Assembly: GCA_008802785.1 (NCBI GenBank)
Contig: VUYT01000003.1
Coordinates: forward strand, 620,001 to 684,000
DNA length: 64,000 nucleotides
DNA from: Symmetrospora coprosmae
Taxonomy: Eukaryota; Basidiomycota; Cystobasidiomycetes; Symmetrosporaceae
Reading direction: 5' to 3'
In this document: positions 35,399 to 46,629 of the stretch, one piece after another
Layout: each line of letters begins with the position of its first letter
How positions within the stretch are numbered: the stretch's first letter is position 1
The notes under the pieces: generated by a model
The model's input: the letters and a program-made list of their open reading frames with translations, nothing else
Database searches by the model: none
Told to the model about the DNA's origin: nothing
Position numbers and translations under genes: made by a program

Positions 35399-37544
35399 AT
35401 GGCCACGACCGCGCTGCACAAGTTCGCCTGGGCGCGCTTCACCGACTGTGAGCGGGTTCCCTCGTGCGCGGAGCCTCAGGCGCCTCTTGCTGACTCTGGG
35501 TGGGCCCGCCTTCCCTTCCCAGTCGTCCGGCAAGTCACGGGCAAAGACCCTACAAGCCAATGCAGCTACACGTACGATGACACGACGCACAATGCTTCCC
35601 TCAAGATGCTGGGCCGCACCTACCGCTGCTCCGCCTACAGCGATGTACGTCCGCCTCGCGCACCTGAAGTCGCTGCCGAGCGGGCACGGACTGACGCGCT
35701 TAACACGTATCCACACCATCTCCTCTCCTGCGTACAGGCAGAAGGCCGCGAAGGATGTGCCCGCGAAGCCATCAAGGAGGAGCTCCTCCCGAAGATCATC
35801 CTCGAAGCCAAGGTGTACCCGCCGTCGAAAGAGGCAGAGTTCAAGCGACTGGCCAGGACGTACGGCAATCTCAATCGTCTTCCCTCCATGGCCGAGCTTT
35901 ACCCACCTCCATCCATGCCCACATCCGCAACCAGCGGTAGTTTCTCACAGAGCTCGTACGGCGGCGGTGCAGGGGGAGGAGGAGGCTATCAGGGCGTACC
36001 GCCAAACATTGCGTCTCTCCTGACGGAATCGCCCAACACAGCTTTTGACCGGCTGCAACATTTTCTCGCTGACATCTACTCGCACGATTCAAGCCTGTTT
36101 GATCGGATCGAGTTCGCTCAGGCTAGATTGGGGCAGACACCCTGGTCTGTGAGCATCCTTGGCCGGACGTACTCTGGCACAGAGACGTACGCAGACAGGC
36201 AGATAGGCAAGGAAGCTGCGCTTCGGGCAGCTTTCGAGCAGGGTGCACTGAGTGCCCTTGTGGCAGACTGTCCGCCGGAGCCGGCATATCACGGTCCCGC
36301 TCTCGACCTCGTTGCCAAGTTCAACAATCCGGCCGGCCTGCATCCTCTGCCTCCGCCCATTCCGACCGTCGCGCCAGGACCCGGGCCGATGGGTGGTCAG
36401 TCGCCTTATCATTCATATGCTGCCGTCCGGTCGCCATACGTCCAGCACGGCATGGGAGGGATGCCGATGAATGCGGGCATGGGAATGCCAATTGGCGCAG
36501 CGTCGCCGTACCACAACCCAACCATGGTGATGAACGGGGCCGCATCACCCTACCATGCAGCCATGTCTCCGTATCACGCACAATCCAGTGGCTTCTCGCA
36601 ACCGCCAGAGTACGGTCCGTCTACTTCGGCGGTCCAGCCCTTGGCAGAACGCAATTCCCGCAAGCGAGAAAGATCCCGATCTGGCCATTCTCGTTCGTAC
36701 TCGAAGGGGCGGAGTAGATCGAGGAGGAGCAGTCACAGACGCCGACGGCGGGCGAGCACCGTCTCTAGCGATGATAGCGGGAGTAGCGAGGATGGCGAGC
36801 GGCGTGGCAGAAGCAGGAGCAGGAGCAGGAGTATCAGTAGGAGCACCAGCAGGAGCAGGAGTAGGAGCCGCAGCAGGAGCGAGGACTCTGATGACAGACA
36901 CCGCCGGCGGAGCAATCGCAAGAGCTCGCGCCATCGCACCTACCGGCGACATCGTCGATCTCATCGGCGTCGCCGCGACGAGGATGAAGCAGAGAGGCCG
37001 GCAGAGAAGAGGCATCGAGATCGATGTAAGCGCAAGCGGCGCGGGAAGCTTGCCGCACAGGCGGGTGCAGACGATGCGGTGCGGTCGGGAGATGGGCTTC
37101 AAGGACAACCCGCCCGATCGCAGCTGCCTGCGGTGGTTCCCGAGCTGAATTACGAGCTCGCTCCGTACCTCGATTTTATCCTCGACGCGCTTGACGGGGC
37201 GCCCATGCCAAAGGCAGAATCGCCTGAGGTCACGCTCGACGCACCAATCCCGATTGTCTCGCCGCTTATGGCGCGCCTGGACTCGCGCAACCGCGAGAAG
37301 CTCGAGTCGATCCAGGACGCTGCGGGACTGGCCGTCATCATGCGGAGCGTTCACTCTGCGGCTTTCCGACCGGATGGAAGCCCAGCTGACGCGTGAGTGG
37401 TCAGACAGACGTTTTAGTTCGTGGAGCCGACTCTGATGCCTGTCGTCTTTCCCTTGCTCGCCGGCCAGCGAGTGTGTCATGGTCTCACGGAGCTGGCTCG
37501 CCGAGGTCAAGCAGCTATTGCTGCAGGACGACGATGAGACCTGA
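35399..37544 (+). CDS. Protein with two dsRNA-binding-like domains and an RS region
   Basis: At least four exons: 35399 onward (MATTALHKFAWARFTD), an exon starting TCGTCCGGC near 35524, one from 35738, and a last one near 37469 ending DDDET with TGA at 37542-37544. First domain: DFVRQVTGKDPTSQCSYTYD, then KMLGRTYRCSAYSDAEGREG and CAREAIKEEL. Second: DRLQHFLADIYSHDSSLFDR, TPWSVSILGRTYSGTETYAD and GKEAALRAAFEQGALSAL. Both follow the helix-strand-strand-strand-helix outline of a dsRBD, though the usual KKxAK is only partly kept. Then five SPYH-type repeats, a long Arg-Ser stretch (36650-36900), Lys/Arg-rich sequence, and a helical C-terminus (NREKLESIQDAAGLAVIMRS). Probably nuclear and RNA-bound, perhaps linked to splicing speckles. 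Upstream ATG at 35108 is an alternative start. Confidence 0.65.
36655..37055 (+). repeat. RS-dipeptide and Arg/Lys-rich coding repeat
   Basis: Low-complexity stretch built from AGC/AGG/AGT codons, with tandem AGGAGCAGGAGC-like units around 36808-36885, encoding Ser-Arg dipeptides followed by Arg/His-rich sequence. Confidence 0.85.
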
Positions 37545-38123
37545 GGAGGCGCTCACGATTGATGGTGCTCGTTCCACTTATGGTGGTTAGACGCTACACA
37601 TTGCGGGGCAGACAGTCGCCGCGTCAAGGCTTCTGAGCAACGCCGAAGCAGCGAGGGCCTGGCCCGAGCAGCGCTCGTCGCCACAGGGCAACGCTGATAG
37701 CGGCTGTGAGCCAGGGAAAGCGCAGAAGCTTTGCCAGCTCAGACTTGGTGGCGCCCAGCGGTCGCCTGATTCCGGGGACACCAGCTATGGCGGATAGACG
37801 GCATTGAAGGTGGGGTCATGAGGATCGCTACGACAACGCAATAGGGACCCTGGGGCCGTGAACAATACCATGCTAGATCTTCTTAACGTAGAGTCCATGT
37901 CGTTGCTCAGCGAGCCTTCAACGCTGCAACGACTCATCGATTGTATCGCTGGCAGACGTGACGGAAGTGCGTTGTCATGTGATGCATTGCAGAAGACAAG
38001 CGTGAATACCGAGAATTAGGCGACATTGACAGTCTATGCGGAGTGATCCAAGTATGCGAACTGAGTCATCACGGTCGTAAGGGACGAAGTTGGTGAGATG
38101 ATCATGGATAGCATGCGGGGCCG
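37545..38123. other. Convergent 3' region, no gene seen
   Basis: 579 bp between the stop codons of two convergent genes. Long for this window. Short open frames on both strands show no recognisable protein, and I could not fold a tRNA here. May hold a non-coding transcript. Confidence 0.35.
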
Positions 38124-40094
38124 TCATGGGGACAGGAAGGCCTCGCGGCCCCTCTCGGGAGAAAGCGGCGAAGGCAGGGCAAGTCTGTTCCTCCCAGGCG
38201 AGAGCAGTCGGTCGCGGCTCCTGTCCGCGCTCGACATGCGCCTCTCCCGCTCCGTGATGGCCGTGTAGACGGTGACGGCACTCGCGCCTCCGCCTTCCTC
38301 CTCTTCGGCTTCGCGCCAGCCGGGGATGTGCGTCAGGAAGCTTGTGCCGAGGCAGAGGAGGAACGAGCATGCGAGGAGGAAGACCCATGACGCCCGCCCA
38401 CCGATCCAGTTGTACTCGATGGCCCCGGCCCAGAGGTTGCTCGCGATGAAGACGCCTGCGTTTTAGTGCCAGCCCGTGCACGTCAGCGGTGACCCTCCGC
38501 ACGCTCAGATGGCTACGTGAGCAACTCACCCGTTCCGTGCGCTGCATTCGCCACAATCTCGGACCAGGTATTGACGCGCGCCAGGTGGACGCGCGAGTTC
38601 ATGCGCGACGGCAGCAGCTGGTTGACGCTGATGAAGATGACGCTCGTGACGGAGAAGCACGGATTGATGATCATGACGGCTGCGAAGACGCGGTTTTGGT
38701 CGAGACCGTGCGAGATGAGGGTGCTGAGGATGAAGTAGAGGCCGTACACTAGCGGAAACGCCCAGGCGAAGACCTTGCTGAGGCGCTCCGGCCCGTAGCG
38801 CAGTGCTAGCTTTGAGTAGAAGGTCACTTCGAACAGGGTAATCATCACGCTGCGCAGACCGAAGATTGCCGCAGTGTGCGTCGCTTTCAGACCGAACCCG
38901 CCGTACTTTCGAGGAGTGGAGAAGGCCATGATCTCGGTGATCGTGGCTGCATTGGTGGTGAACTGCAATCGAAGGGGCAATGAGCGCTGCTTCACGCAGC
39001 GATAGCAGCCATAAATGTACTCACGACGGCCAGGGCCCACAATATGAAGGCATAAGTGACGGGCCAGATGAACAATGGCCCGGCGATGCGAGGTCTTTCT
39101 CTCGTCAAGCTCATCTTGCGCTTGACGCTGCTGTATGCCGACCACCATGTGCGGCGCTTGTTCTTGGGCAGCGTCTCCTTGATGACGGCCAGGCCGGGCA
39201 GGACACTCAAGACGGGGATGAGGCCGACGACGAGCGAAGGCAGGGCGTATGGGTATCGGTCGAGCAGTGTCCCGCGCAGGACCGACCAGTGGTCGGCGGG
39301 TCGAGCCAGCATGGCCCCGAAGAAGGGTCTGTCCAGAGACAAGCGGGACTCAGCTTGACTTGGATGGAGCAGCTCGGCCGCCCTGACGCGCAAGGGCCGG
39401 CCACTCACGCTACGACGGAGCCGACCTGCCATCCGAGCGAGTTGAGCACAAAGTGCCTCGCCTGAGTCTCCTTCGTGGAGATCTCGATGTGCATCGTGAG
39501 GAGGGTGGCGGGGGTGAGGGAAGTCGCGAGACCGACAAAGAAGCGGACGCCCGTCATCTGCGCGAATGTCTGGCAGAAGCCGAATGATGCGGTCGCGAGG
39601 CCGGAGAGGACAATGCCGAGGAGGATGGTGGGCTTCCGGCCGATGGTGTCGGACAGCAGGAGCGACGGGTACAGGCCCAGGATGAGGGCGACAGAGTACG
39701 CGACACCAATCCATGATGCATAGAACCCGACCGTCTTTTCGTCGCCGATGCCATTTTCGATGATGAAGCGTGTGAGGCTGTGGGTGGGAAAAGTTGAGCG
39801 TGAAGAGACGGATCGTCGGGCGACGAGCGAGGGGTGAGGGAGTGTCAGCTTTTCCTGTCAGCGCTTGCTCACCAGGACAGCACGAGCGGCCAGGAGAGCA
39901 GCACACGCTCACGTCGGCATGCAGAAGGCGAAGAAGAGCGGGTGGCATCCTCGCCAGAACATGAGCAGGCCAATCTGCGTTTTTGTCGCTTTTTGCTTCT
40001 GAGGCGGGCGCAGCTGGTTGCGCTTCTCAACCCTTCGCTCGGCCGCGAGCAGGTTGCTCGTGAGCAGCGGCGTCCGCTCGTCGAAGGCACTCAT
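38124..40094 (-). CDS. Major facilitator superfamily transporter (DHA1-like)
   Basis: Twelve-helix secondary transporter. Read from ATG at 40094 (MSAFDERTPLLTSNLLA) to TGA at 38124-38126, with about five introns. N-terminal cytosolic tail of about 50 residues, then helix 1 (CHPLFFAFCMP). The loop between helices 2 and 3 has SDTIGRKPTILLGIVLSG, the MFS signature motif D-x-x-G-R-K. Central loop KETLPKNKRRTWWSAYSS. Later helices include VYGLYFILSTLISHGL, NPCFSVTSVIFISVNQLLPS and ASWVFLLACSFLLCLGTSFL. The acidic dileucine-like start (DERTPLL) is common in vacuolar MFS proteins of fungi, so a vacuolar or drug/proton antiporter role is possible. Substrate cannot be read from sequence. Confidence 0.85.
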
Positions 40095-40517
40095 CTCGTC
40101 GCAATGTACGATTCGGAGGCAATGCTGGTGATCTGTGGGATAAGATGAAGAAGAGGAGATGTCGCCCTTGCTGCTTGGCGCATCTGCGAAGCCTTATCAG
40201 CCCCCCCCGTCGGCATGTGCTTTCTTGACGACAGACCGTCAGTACAGGAATCCCCGTCCACACGACAGCAACGGCATAACAGAGTGAAAGAGGACGTCAT
40301 TATCACATCTGCATACGTGCCTTTGTCCTCGCTCTGTATGTCTTGAGCCTCGCCTTGCATTGCTTCGCGCGTGTCGCACGGTGACGTGCGATGCACGTGC
40401 ACGCGCCACTACTGGCACCTTGACGGCCCCGTCCGCTTCTCCTTGAAGAACTCCCTGCGTATACGACAAGAGTCATGGCAAGCGAGTCCCATATTTGCTG
40501 TTCGGCAGAGTCCGCAT
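40095..40517. other. Promoter side of the MFS gene
   Basis: 423 bp spacer holding the promoter of the leftward MFS gene and the 3' end of the leftward BAH gene. Contains a short C run at 40201-40208. No gene recognised. Confidence 0.35.
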
Positions 40518-42117
40518 CTACTTCTTGCTCTTCTTCGCCTGGCTGGGCTTCTTGGCCGCCTGCGAGAACCCCTCGTCCTTCAGCTTGGTGGGAGCGGGCG
40601 CCTTCCAGGTGCCGTTCTTGATCTGCTTATCCTCGAGCATCTTCTTCTTGAAGCCCTGCGTTCGCCATCAGACGGATCGAGTGTCAGACACATAGAAGAG
40701 CATTCCTAACCCCCGACCTTTCGACCCACCACCAGCTTGGTGGTCTTCGGCTTGACCTGCTTGCTCCGCTTGTCGAGCGGCCCAACACGCTCGGCGTCCT
40801 TGACGGCCAGTCCGGTAAGGCGCAGGTAGTAGTAGATGTGGTCTGCTCGTCCGCACACGGTCTCGAGCGAGAGGAAATCATAGTGGTCGGACATGATGAG
40901 CTGTCCGAGGAAAGAGCGGGGAAAGCCGTAGCGTCAGGGCGCCACTTCCGCTGAATACGCGACGCGACTTCTCTTGCCAATTTCCAACCCACCTCATCCT
41001 CGTCGAATCTGTACTTGCTCATGTCGCGCTTGTACTGCTCGTGCAGCGTGTCGAGCTTCCTTGCATGGTCAGGAGCGTACATCCAGGCAATCTTGAGGAA
41101 CCCCAGGGCAGGGCCATCCTCGACCTCGTTGTCGAGCGCACAGCACGCGACGACCTCTGCTACCCAAAATTCGTCGTCGTCCAGGTCCTCGAGTGTGATC
41201 TCATCCTCGCGGGGAGGGAGGGTCGCCGGATCGGGAGCGACAAAGATCTGATCGCCGACCCTGTACTTCATCTTTTGGTGGTCTTTCGGGTCTTGTCCTG
41301 GACTTCTGCCATCACCTCCTCGTGGTACGTGAGGCGGTCGCCGAGGTCTTCGGGCTTGAGACTGAGTCGCTCAACGTCCCATGTGTACTGATCCCAGTCG
41401 AATCGACATCAGTCTCGAGGAGCGCCTGTCGAGGCCTCTTTACGCGTACTCACTCCTCGGACAGACTCGCTTCGAACACGCGGAACGGTGCTCGTCCCAG
41501 CCGAGTCCGACTCATCGCTGTCCGAAAGTTCAGAGAGTCGGGCTCGCTTGCTCCCATTCGCCTCAGTCAGGCTGAAGTTGCCAGAGTCGTCGACCTGTCG
41601 GCGGTGCTTGGTACCTCGTCCTCGTTTCTCCTTCTCACCTCCTCGAGCTGCTCGAGCTCCTCCTGCACGTGCATTCTCGGCGTTGCCGTCGTCAGAGTTC
41701 GTCTTCGAGGGGCCGTGTGCCGCGGCAGTGTGAAGCTGTCGAGCCGTGAATGGCTTTGACAGGATACGTGCACCGCCTGTATCCTTGCCAGTCTTCGCCG
41801 TAGCTCGCTCGACGTCCTTGCTGCTCGAGTTGGCATCGTTCTCCTCGTCCTCTGCGCTGTCACGCTGAACCTGTCTCGAGATGTGGTTTCGGAGTGTGCT
41901 CACGTCGGGGAGCTCCTCTGCGTGCGTACACAGCCCATGGTCAGTCATTGTCCACCGCTACATCAGTCACTGCGCGCTGCACGTCTTCCGCCCCACCGTC
42001 GCTGCTGTCATTGTCCCCGCCTCGACTGCTCAAAGACGCGACCCCGCCGACGGTGCGGCTGGTCTTCCTCGTGCCCGAGCTACGACCCTTGCTTGCGCTT
42101 GCCTTACCTCGTGCCAT
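40518..42117 (-). CDS. BAH-domain protein, copy 1
   Basis: Read leftward from ATG at 42117 (MARGKASASKGRSSGTRKTS) to TAG at 40518-40520 in about seven exons. The N-terminal half is disordered, Ser/Lys/Asp-rich and nuclear-looking (GSKRARLSELSDSDESDSAG). The C-terminal half is a bromo-adjacent homology domain: KYRVGDQIFVAPDPATLPPR, DLDDDEFWVAEVVACCALDN, LGFLKIAWMYAPDHARKLDT and, after an intron, LIMSDHYDFLSLETVCGRAD, the BAH signature S-D-H-x-D. It ends with a Lys-rich tail (PTKLKDEGFSQAAKKPSQAK). BAH domains read histones or silencing complexes. Odd point: the exon encoding YTWDVERLSLKPEDLGDRLT changes frame just before MKYRVG (about 41270-41320); either a 44 nt intron or a frameshift. Close paralogue of the 42512 gene. 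Confidence 0.75.
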
Positions 42118-42511
42118 TGTACAGAGCTCGTGGATGAGGATGGGCGCTACGCTCGCGTGTGAGCCCGGGCGAAAGAGAAGCGAAGAAGACTGGTGTCGCC
42201 GTTCAGGGGTCCTCCAGAGGAGCGAGAATGTGGCAAAAGAGGACGAAGCCACGCTCTCTGCACGCGTACGTGCACGCAGATAGAGCAGGAGCAACAGAGT
42301 AGTGTATTGCACACATACGGCACCCGTCAATGGCTTCAACCTGCTAGTCTGCCGTCAACATCAAAAGGAATGCCTGCTTCTTCTGAATCTCGTCTACGCC
42401 GTTCACTGCACTCTCCGGACGAGGAGCTCACAACCCCGCTGGCAGCTGGCTTGCTCTTTCTCCATCACCCAACCATTTCCAAGCTTGGACAGACTGTTCA
42501 TAGGAGCAGAA
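42118..42511. promoter_or_regulatory. Divergent promoter of the BAH gene pair
   Basis: 394 bp between the two start codons of head-to-head BAH paralogues, so one region serves both. No TATA box seen. Confidence 0.5.
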
Positions 42512-44433
42512 ATGTCGAGCAGTATAGGCGACACACCAGCCAGAGCCCGCAAAACGACAAAGCCTCGCCCGTCCGGAGCAGCACCTTCGACGGACGTCCG
42601 TCCTCGACCATTGCCCGGAAACGGCTCCACACGGGAAGAGTCTATCGCAGTCTCTTCGTCGGAGGAGGAGGAGGATGATGCACCTGCGCGTACGTATAGC
42701 GCCTCTCTTTCGCTGTCTCGACGTGGCTACGGCGCTGACTTTCGCCCATCGCTCGCAGCCCGCTCGACGACGGTCCTTCCGCGTGCCGCCGGACGACCCA
42801 GCGTCGGCCGGGCGCCAGCGCCTGCTCACAGAGATACAGACAGCGACAGAGACAGCGACGTCGAGATGCTGCCCTCTCCTGCGCTGTCCAAGATAGACCG
42901 CGACAGCAGCGTCACCCGGAGCAGCACAGGCGACACCGGCTCGACCCGTGCGGGAAGAGACTGAAGACCTGAGCGACGACTAACTGCCAGACCTTCCTCG
43001 TGCATCCACTATTCCTCGAGCGGCCTCTCGCGCATCCCGCGCATCATCCACCAATAGCGACGCTGCGGTTGCAGCGAGCCTGAAGCCTCACGCGCAGCCT
43101 CGGCCACAGCCTGGTCGGAGAGACGAGCAAATGGAAGAGGAGGAGGAGACTCGGCCCCAGCGCGGGAGACGGCAGCCCAGAGCTACTGGATCGCGTGTAC
43201 AGGTGCAGAACATGTCTTCGTCCGACGAGTATGACGATGAGGCGGATCAGCGTAGGCCGGCGACAGGTCCTGGCAAAGGCAAGGGCAAAGGCAAGGGCAA
43301 GTCAGTTCCGGGCGTCCCGCTCCGGCCGTCGCGAAGACCGCCGCCTTCTTCCATCTCCGATTCCGACGAGGAGGAGTCTGACGAGCGAGATGAGCCAGTC
43401 CGACCTGCCCCGGGACTGGGCAAGGGCAAGGGAAAGGGAAAGGGAAAGGGGAAAGGCAAGGCGCCTGCGCCCGTTCAACCAACGGGTCAAGGCAAAGGGA
43501 AGGGCAAATCTGTGCCTCGGTCACAGCCTTCTAGCAGGGTGTCGGACTCGGACTCGGACTCTGACGAGGACGAAAGCAGTTCCATTTCGAGTGCACAGGC
43601 CGCTCGCGACGCTGCGCAGGAACGGGATCGGCGCTCGCGCTCCGTGACGACGCGCTCGACCTCGTACCGCGGCTATACCTGGGACCGCGAGAGCACGCTC
43701 ATGTCGCCCGACGACAGCAAGGAGCGCCTGAGCTTTGTCGAGGACACAGTCGTGACGGTCGAGCGGCATGGCAAAGAACACAAGTTCTTTCTCAAGCGGG
43801 ACGATGTCATCTGGATCTTGCCTGATCCGCAGATACTCCCCGCGAGAGAGGGGGACATCACGCCGAAGGATCTGCCAGATGAGGACTGGTGGGCGGCCAA
43901 GATCCTCGATGTTGGTCTACTCAGGCAGGGCGGTGGAGACCCGATGGCTGTGCTCAAGGTAAGCAGCGTGAGGCCCGGTGTCTGTCGTACCACACGTGTG
44001 CTGACGGAGCTGCCTTCCCCTGTCATAGGTCGCCTGGTACTACGATGCCGATCATACCAAATCCATCAGCTCAATCCACAAGGAGGATCGTGCAAAGCTG
44101 CTCAAGTATCGCTTTGGCCAACGCGAGGTATGCTCGCAGTGTGTTATCGGATCTCGCGCCTTGCGGGCACCTGACGGGCTAGTCTGCACCACACAGATGA
44201 TCCGCTCAGACCACCACGACTTCATCGGAACCGATTCGTACGCAGGGAAAGCGGCCGTTTACAGTTACCTGAATCTGCTCGGCTTGACGGTGCCTGACGA
44301 GGACATCCTGAAGCCCGCACATCTGCGCAAGCTGCGCCCAAACAAGACTACAAGGATGAATGGCTGGACCACAAGGGCGCAACATGTGCTGAGGAAGAGG
44401 AAGGCGGCGGCAGAGAGGAAGGCGGACAATTGA
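42512..44433 (+). CDS. BAH-domain protein, copy 2
   Basis: Read from ATG at 42512 (MSSSIGDTPARARKTTKPRP) to TGA at 44431-44433, about five exons. The N-terminal half is low complexity: an acidic stretch (SSEEEEDDAP), then RAASRASRASSTNSDAAVAA and a striking Gly-Lys repeat. The C-terminal half aligns with the neighbour on the other strand: YRGYTWDRESTLMSPDDSKE, IWILPDPQILPAREGDITPK, LPDEDWWAAKILDVGLLRQG, VAWYYDADHTKSISSIHKED and, after an intron, MIRSDHHDFIGTDSYAGKAA, the BAH S-D-H-x-D block. It ends HLRKLRPNKTTRMNGW plus a basic tail. Likely a nuclear chromatin-binding protein. Intron positions flanking the central BAH exon agree with copy 1, supporting gene duplication. Confidence 0.82.
43268..43512 (+). 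repeat. Gly-Lys coding repeat (GGCAAG units)
   Basis: Three clusters of GGCAAG/GGAAAG hexamers (43273-43302, 43420-43460, 43489-43507) encoding GKGKGKGK runs in BAH copy 2. Absent from copy 1. Such hexamer tracts expand and contract readily. Confidence 0.9.
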
Positions 44434-44768
44434 CTCTGGCTCATGGGTTTGATTCAGTGTTCATCTCGGCTTAATCTTGGTGTGCATGGGGATATCGATG
44501 GCCTCTTATCGCAATCACGACCTGTATGACCGTAGCACATGACCTGGTCTCTGACGGCAGTCATCGACAGCACCTCAATGCAGATTCAGCACGTTACCCA
44601 GGGTCAGTGGCAGCTGGGCTACAGTAGCCCGTAAGTCGAATGGAAGCGACTGGTCGGCTATTCGAGTATGGCAGCCTTCTCGGGGCAGTCCCGAAGTGAC
44701 GCGCTTTACTGCCAAAAAGGCGCGCCTGCAAGATCTCTTCAGCTTGCTTCAGCAGCACTCGCACGACC
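44434..44768. other. Promoter side of NADH dehydrogenase gene
   Basis: 335 bp spacer between two rightward genes. No gene, TATA box or tRNA recognised. Confidence 0.35.
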
Positions 44769-46629
44769 ATGAACAGCCTCGCATCCAGAATTGCGCGGCA
44801 TCAAGCTTCGCGGAGATGCTTTAGCTCGTCGACGCGGTCCTCGAAGGAAAAGCTCGTGTGCGTCTGCGCCAGCGCGTCAGCCGGATGACCTCATCCCGAG
44901 AAGATCTCTAACGCTCTGCTCGAAAACACGATTGGCTTCCCGTGGTCGTCATAAGCATCCTCGGCTCTGGATGGGGCGGCTACCGCGTCCTGCAAGATAT
45001 TGACAAGCGCCGATATGACGTCTCGCTCATTTCGCCCGTGCGTGGCGGCGAAAGGAAGAGGCTGCGCGAGCTGAGCCGGCGTGAAGAGGTGTCTGACCCT
45101 CCTTAACCACTTCTATAGACCGGCGTCTTTAGCTTCACTCCCCTCCTTGCAGGCGCGTCCGTGGGCACACTCGAGCTGCGTTGCACAACCGAAAATGTCC
45201 GACGGTACAGCAAGCAGATCAACTTTGCCGAGGCCTGGGCAGACAATGTCGATTTCAGAAAGAAGCAGATCACATGTGTGAGGCGCTCTCCCTGTGTTTC
45301 GCGAGGAACTCCGAGCATCCGCTTAGATGGCGATCTCCTACGCAGATGCCCTCAACGGAACCCCCAACAGGCATGTCGGCCGAGACGTTCAGAAAGCCCT
45401 TCGTAATCGACTACGACAAGCTGGTCATATCCGTAGGAGCCTATGCTCAGACATTCGGCGTGCCCGGAGTCAAAGAGCACGCGACGTTCCTCAAAACTGT
45501 CGCTGACGCGCGGCGGATCCGGAACCGCATCATCGAGTGCTTCGAGCAGGCCTCGCAGCCTCATCTGACGGACGCGCAACGGGCCGGGCTGTTACACTTT
45601 GCTGTCGTTGGTGGCGGGCCGACGGGCATTGAGTGGAGTGCGGAGCTGCATGGTGGGTGGTCCTGTTCGTTGTCCTTGAGCTCACATCTGGACTGACGCG
45701 CTGCCTGCCCCGCTCCCAGACTTGATTACGGCAGATATGAAGAACTACTATCCCAAGATTCACCACCTTGCCTCGATCACGGTATACGAAGTTTCCGACA
45801 AGATTCTTGGAGGCTTCGACGGCAAACTGCAAGAGTACGCGAGGGAGCGCTTCCAGCGGGAGGGCATCAATGTGCGCTCGAACCACCACGTCGAGAAGGT
45901 CGAGGCGGGCAAGCTCTTTGTCAAGGAGATCGGCGAGGTCCCCTGCGGCCTGATCGTCTGGAGCACAGGTGCGCTTATCTCGCGTCATGGACGAACTCCA
46001 ATGCACGACTGACGCATGTTACATGCAGGCCTCGCGCTCAACCCGCTCGTCGATTCGATGCAAGGTGTTGCAAAGACGAAGAAGGCGCTGTTGACTGACG
46101 GCAACCTGCGCGTTCTGGACGACAAAGAGCAGCCTATGCGGGATGTATGGGCAATCGGCGACTGCGCCATGGTCAAGGATGGCGCACCTCTGCCAGCCAC
46201 AGCGCAAGCGGCCAACCAAAAGGCCATGTACGTCAGCAAAAGTCTCAACATGATGGCCAAGGGCCGTGGAGCGACAGCGGAAGCATTCGAGTTCAAGTCG
46301 AAGGGCAGCCTGGCGTACATTGGCGACTGGAAGGCCCTTATGGATAACAGTCAGTCGGGACACGAGAACGTTTCAGGGTCCGCTGCCTTCGTCCTCTGGC
46401 GCTCGGCATACACCATCACGACGCTGAGCTTGCGAAACAAGTGGGTGTGCGGAGAGCTGCAGGACGTAACCTGATGCTAAAGCGAAGTTCCTTCCCTGCA
46501 GGATCACCGTGCCGTTCTATTGGTTTATGAACTGGTGGGCTTCCCTCCAAGCCTGTCTCGCGTACTCAGCTGATCCAAGGCTGTCTTGCTTTCATCAGGG
46601 CGTTTGGCCGTGATATCGCAAGGTTCTAA
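44769..46629 (+). CDS. Type II (rotenone-insensitive) NADH:ubiquinone oxidoreductase
   Basis: Single-subunit FAD enzyme of the mitochondrial inner membrane that passes electrons from NADH to ubiquinone without pumping protons. Exon 1 (44769-44857) encodes MNSLASRIARHQASRRCFSS, a typical mitochondrial presequence. It splices to 44956, giving KLVILGSGWGGYRVLQDIDK, the FAD-binding Rossmann motif. Next FSFTPLLAGASVGTLELR, YDKLVISVGAYAQTFGVPGV, the NADH-binding motif HFAVVGGGPTGIEWSAEL, CGLIVWSTGLALNPLV, and VWAIGDCAMVKDGAPLPATA for FAD. The C-terminus KITVPFYWFMNWAFGRDIAR (two small exons) is the membrane-anchoring helix. About eight exons. No EF-hand insert is seen, so a calcium-regulated external type is unlikely. 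Internal versus external face cannot be told. Confidence 0.93.
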
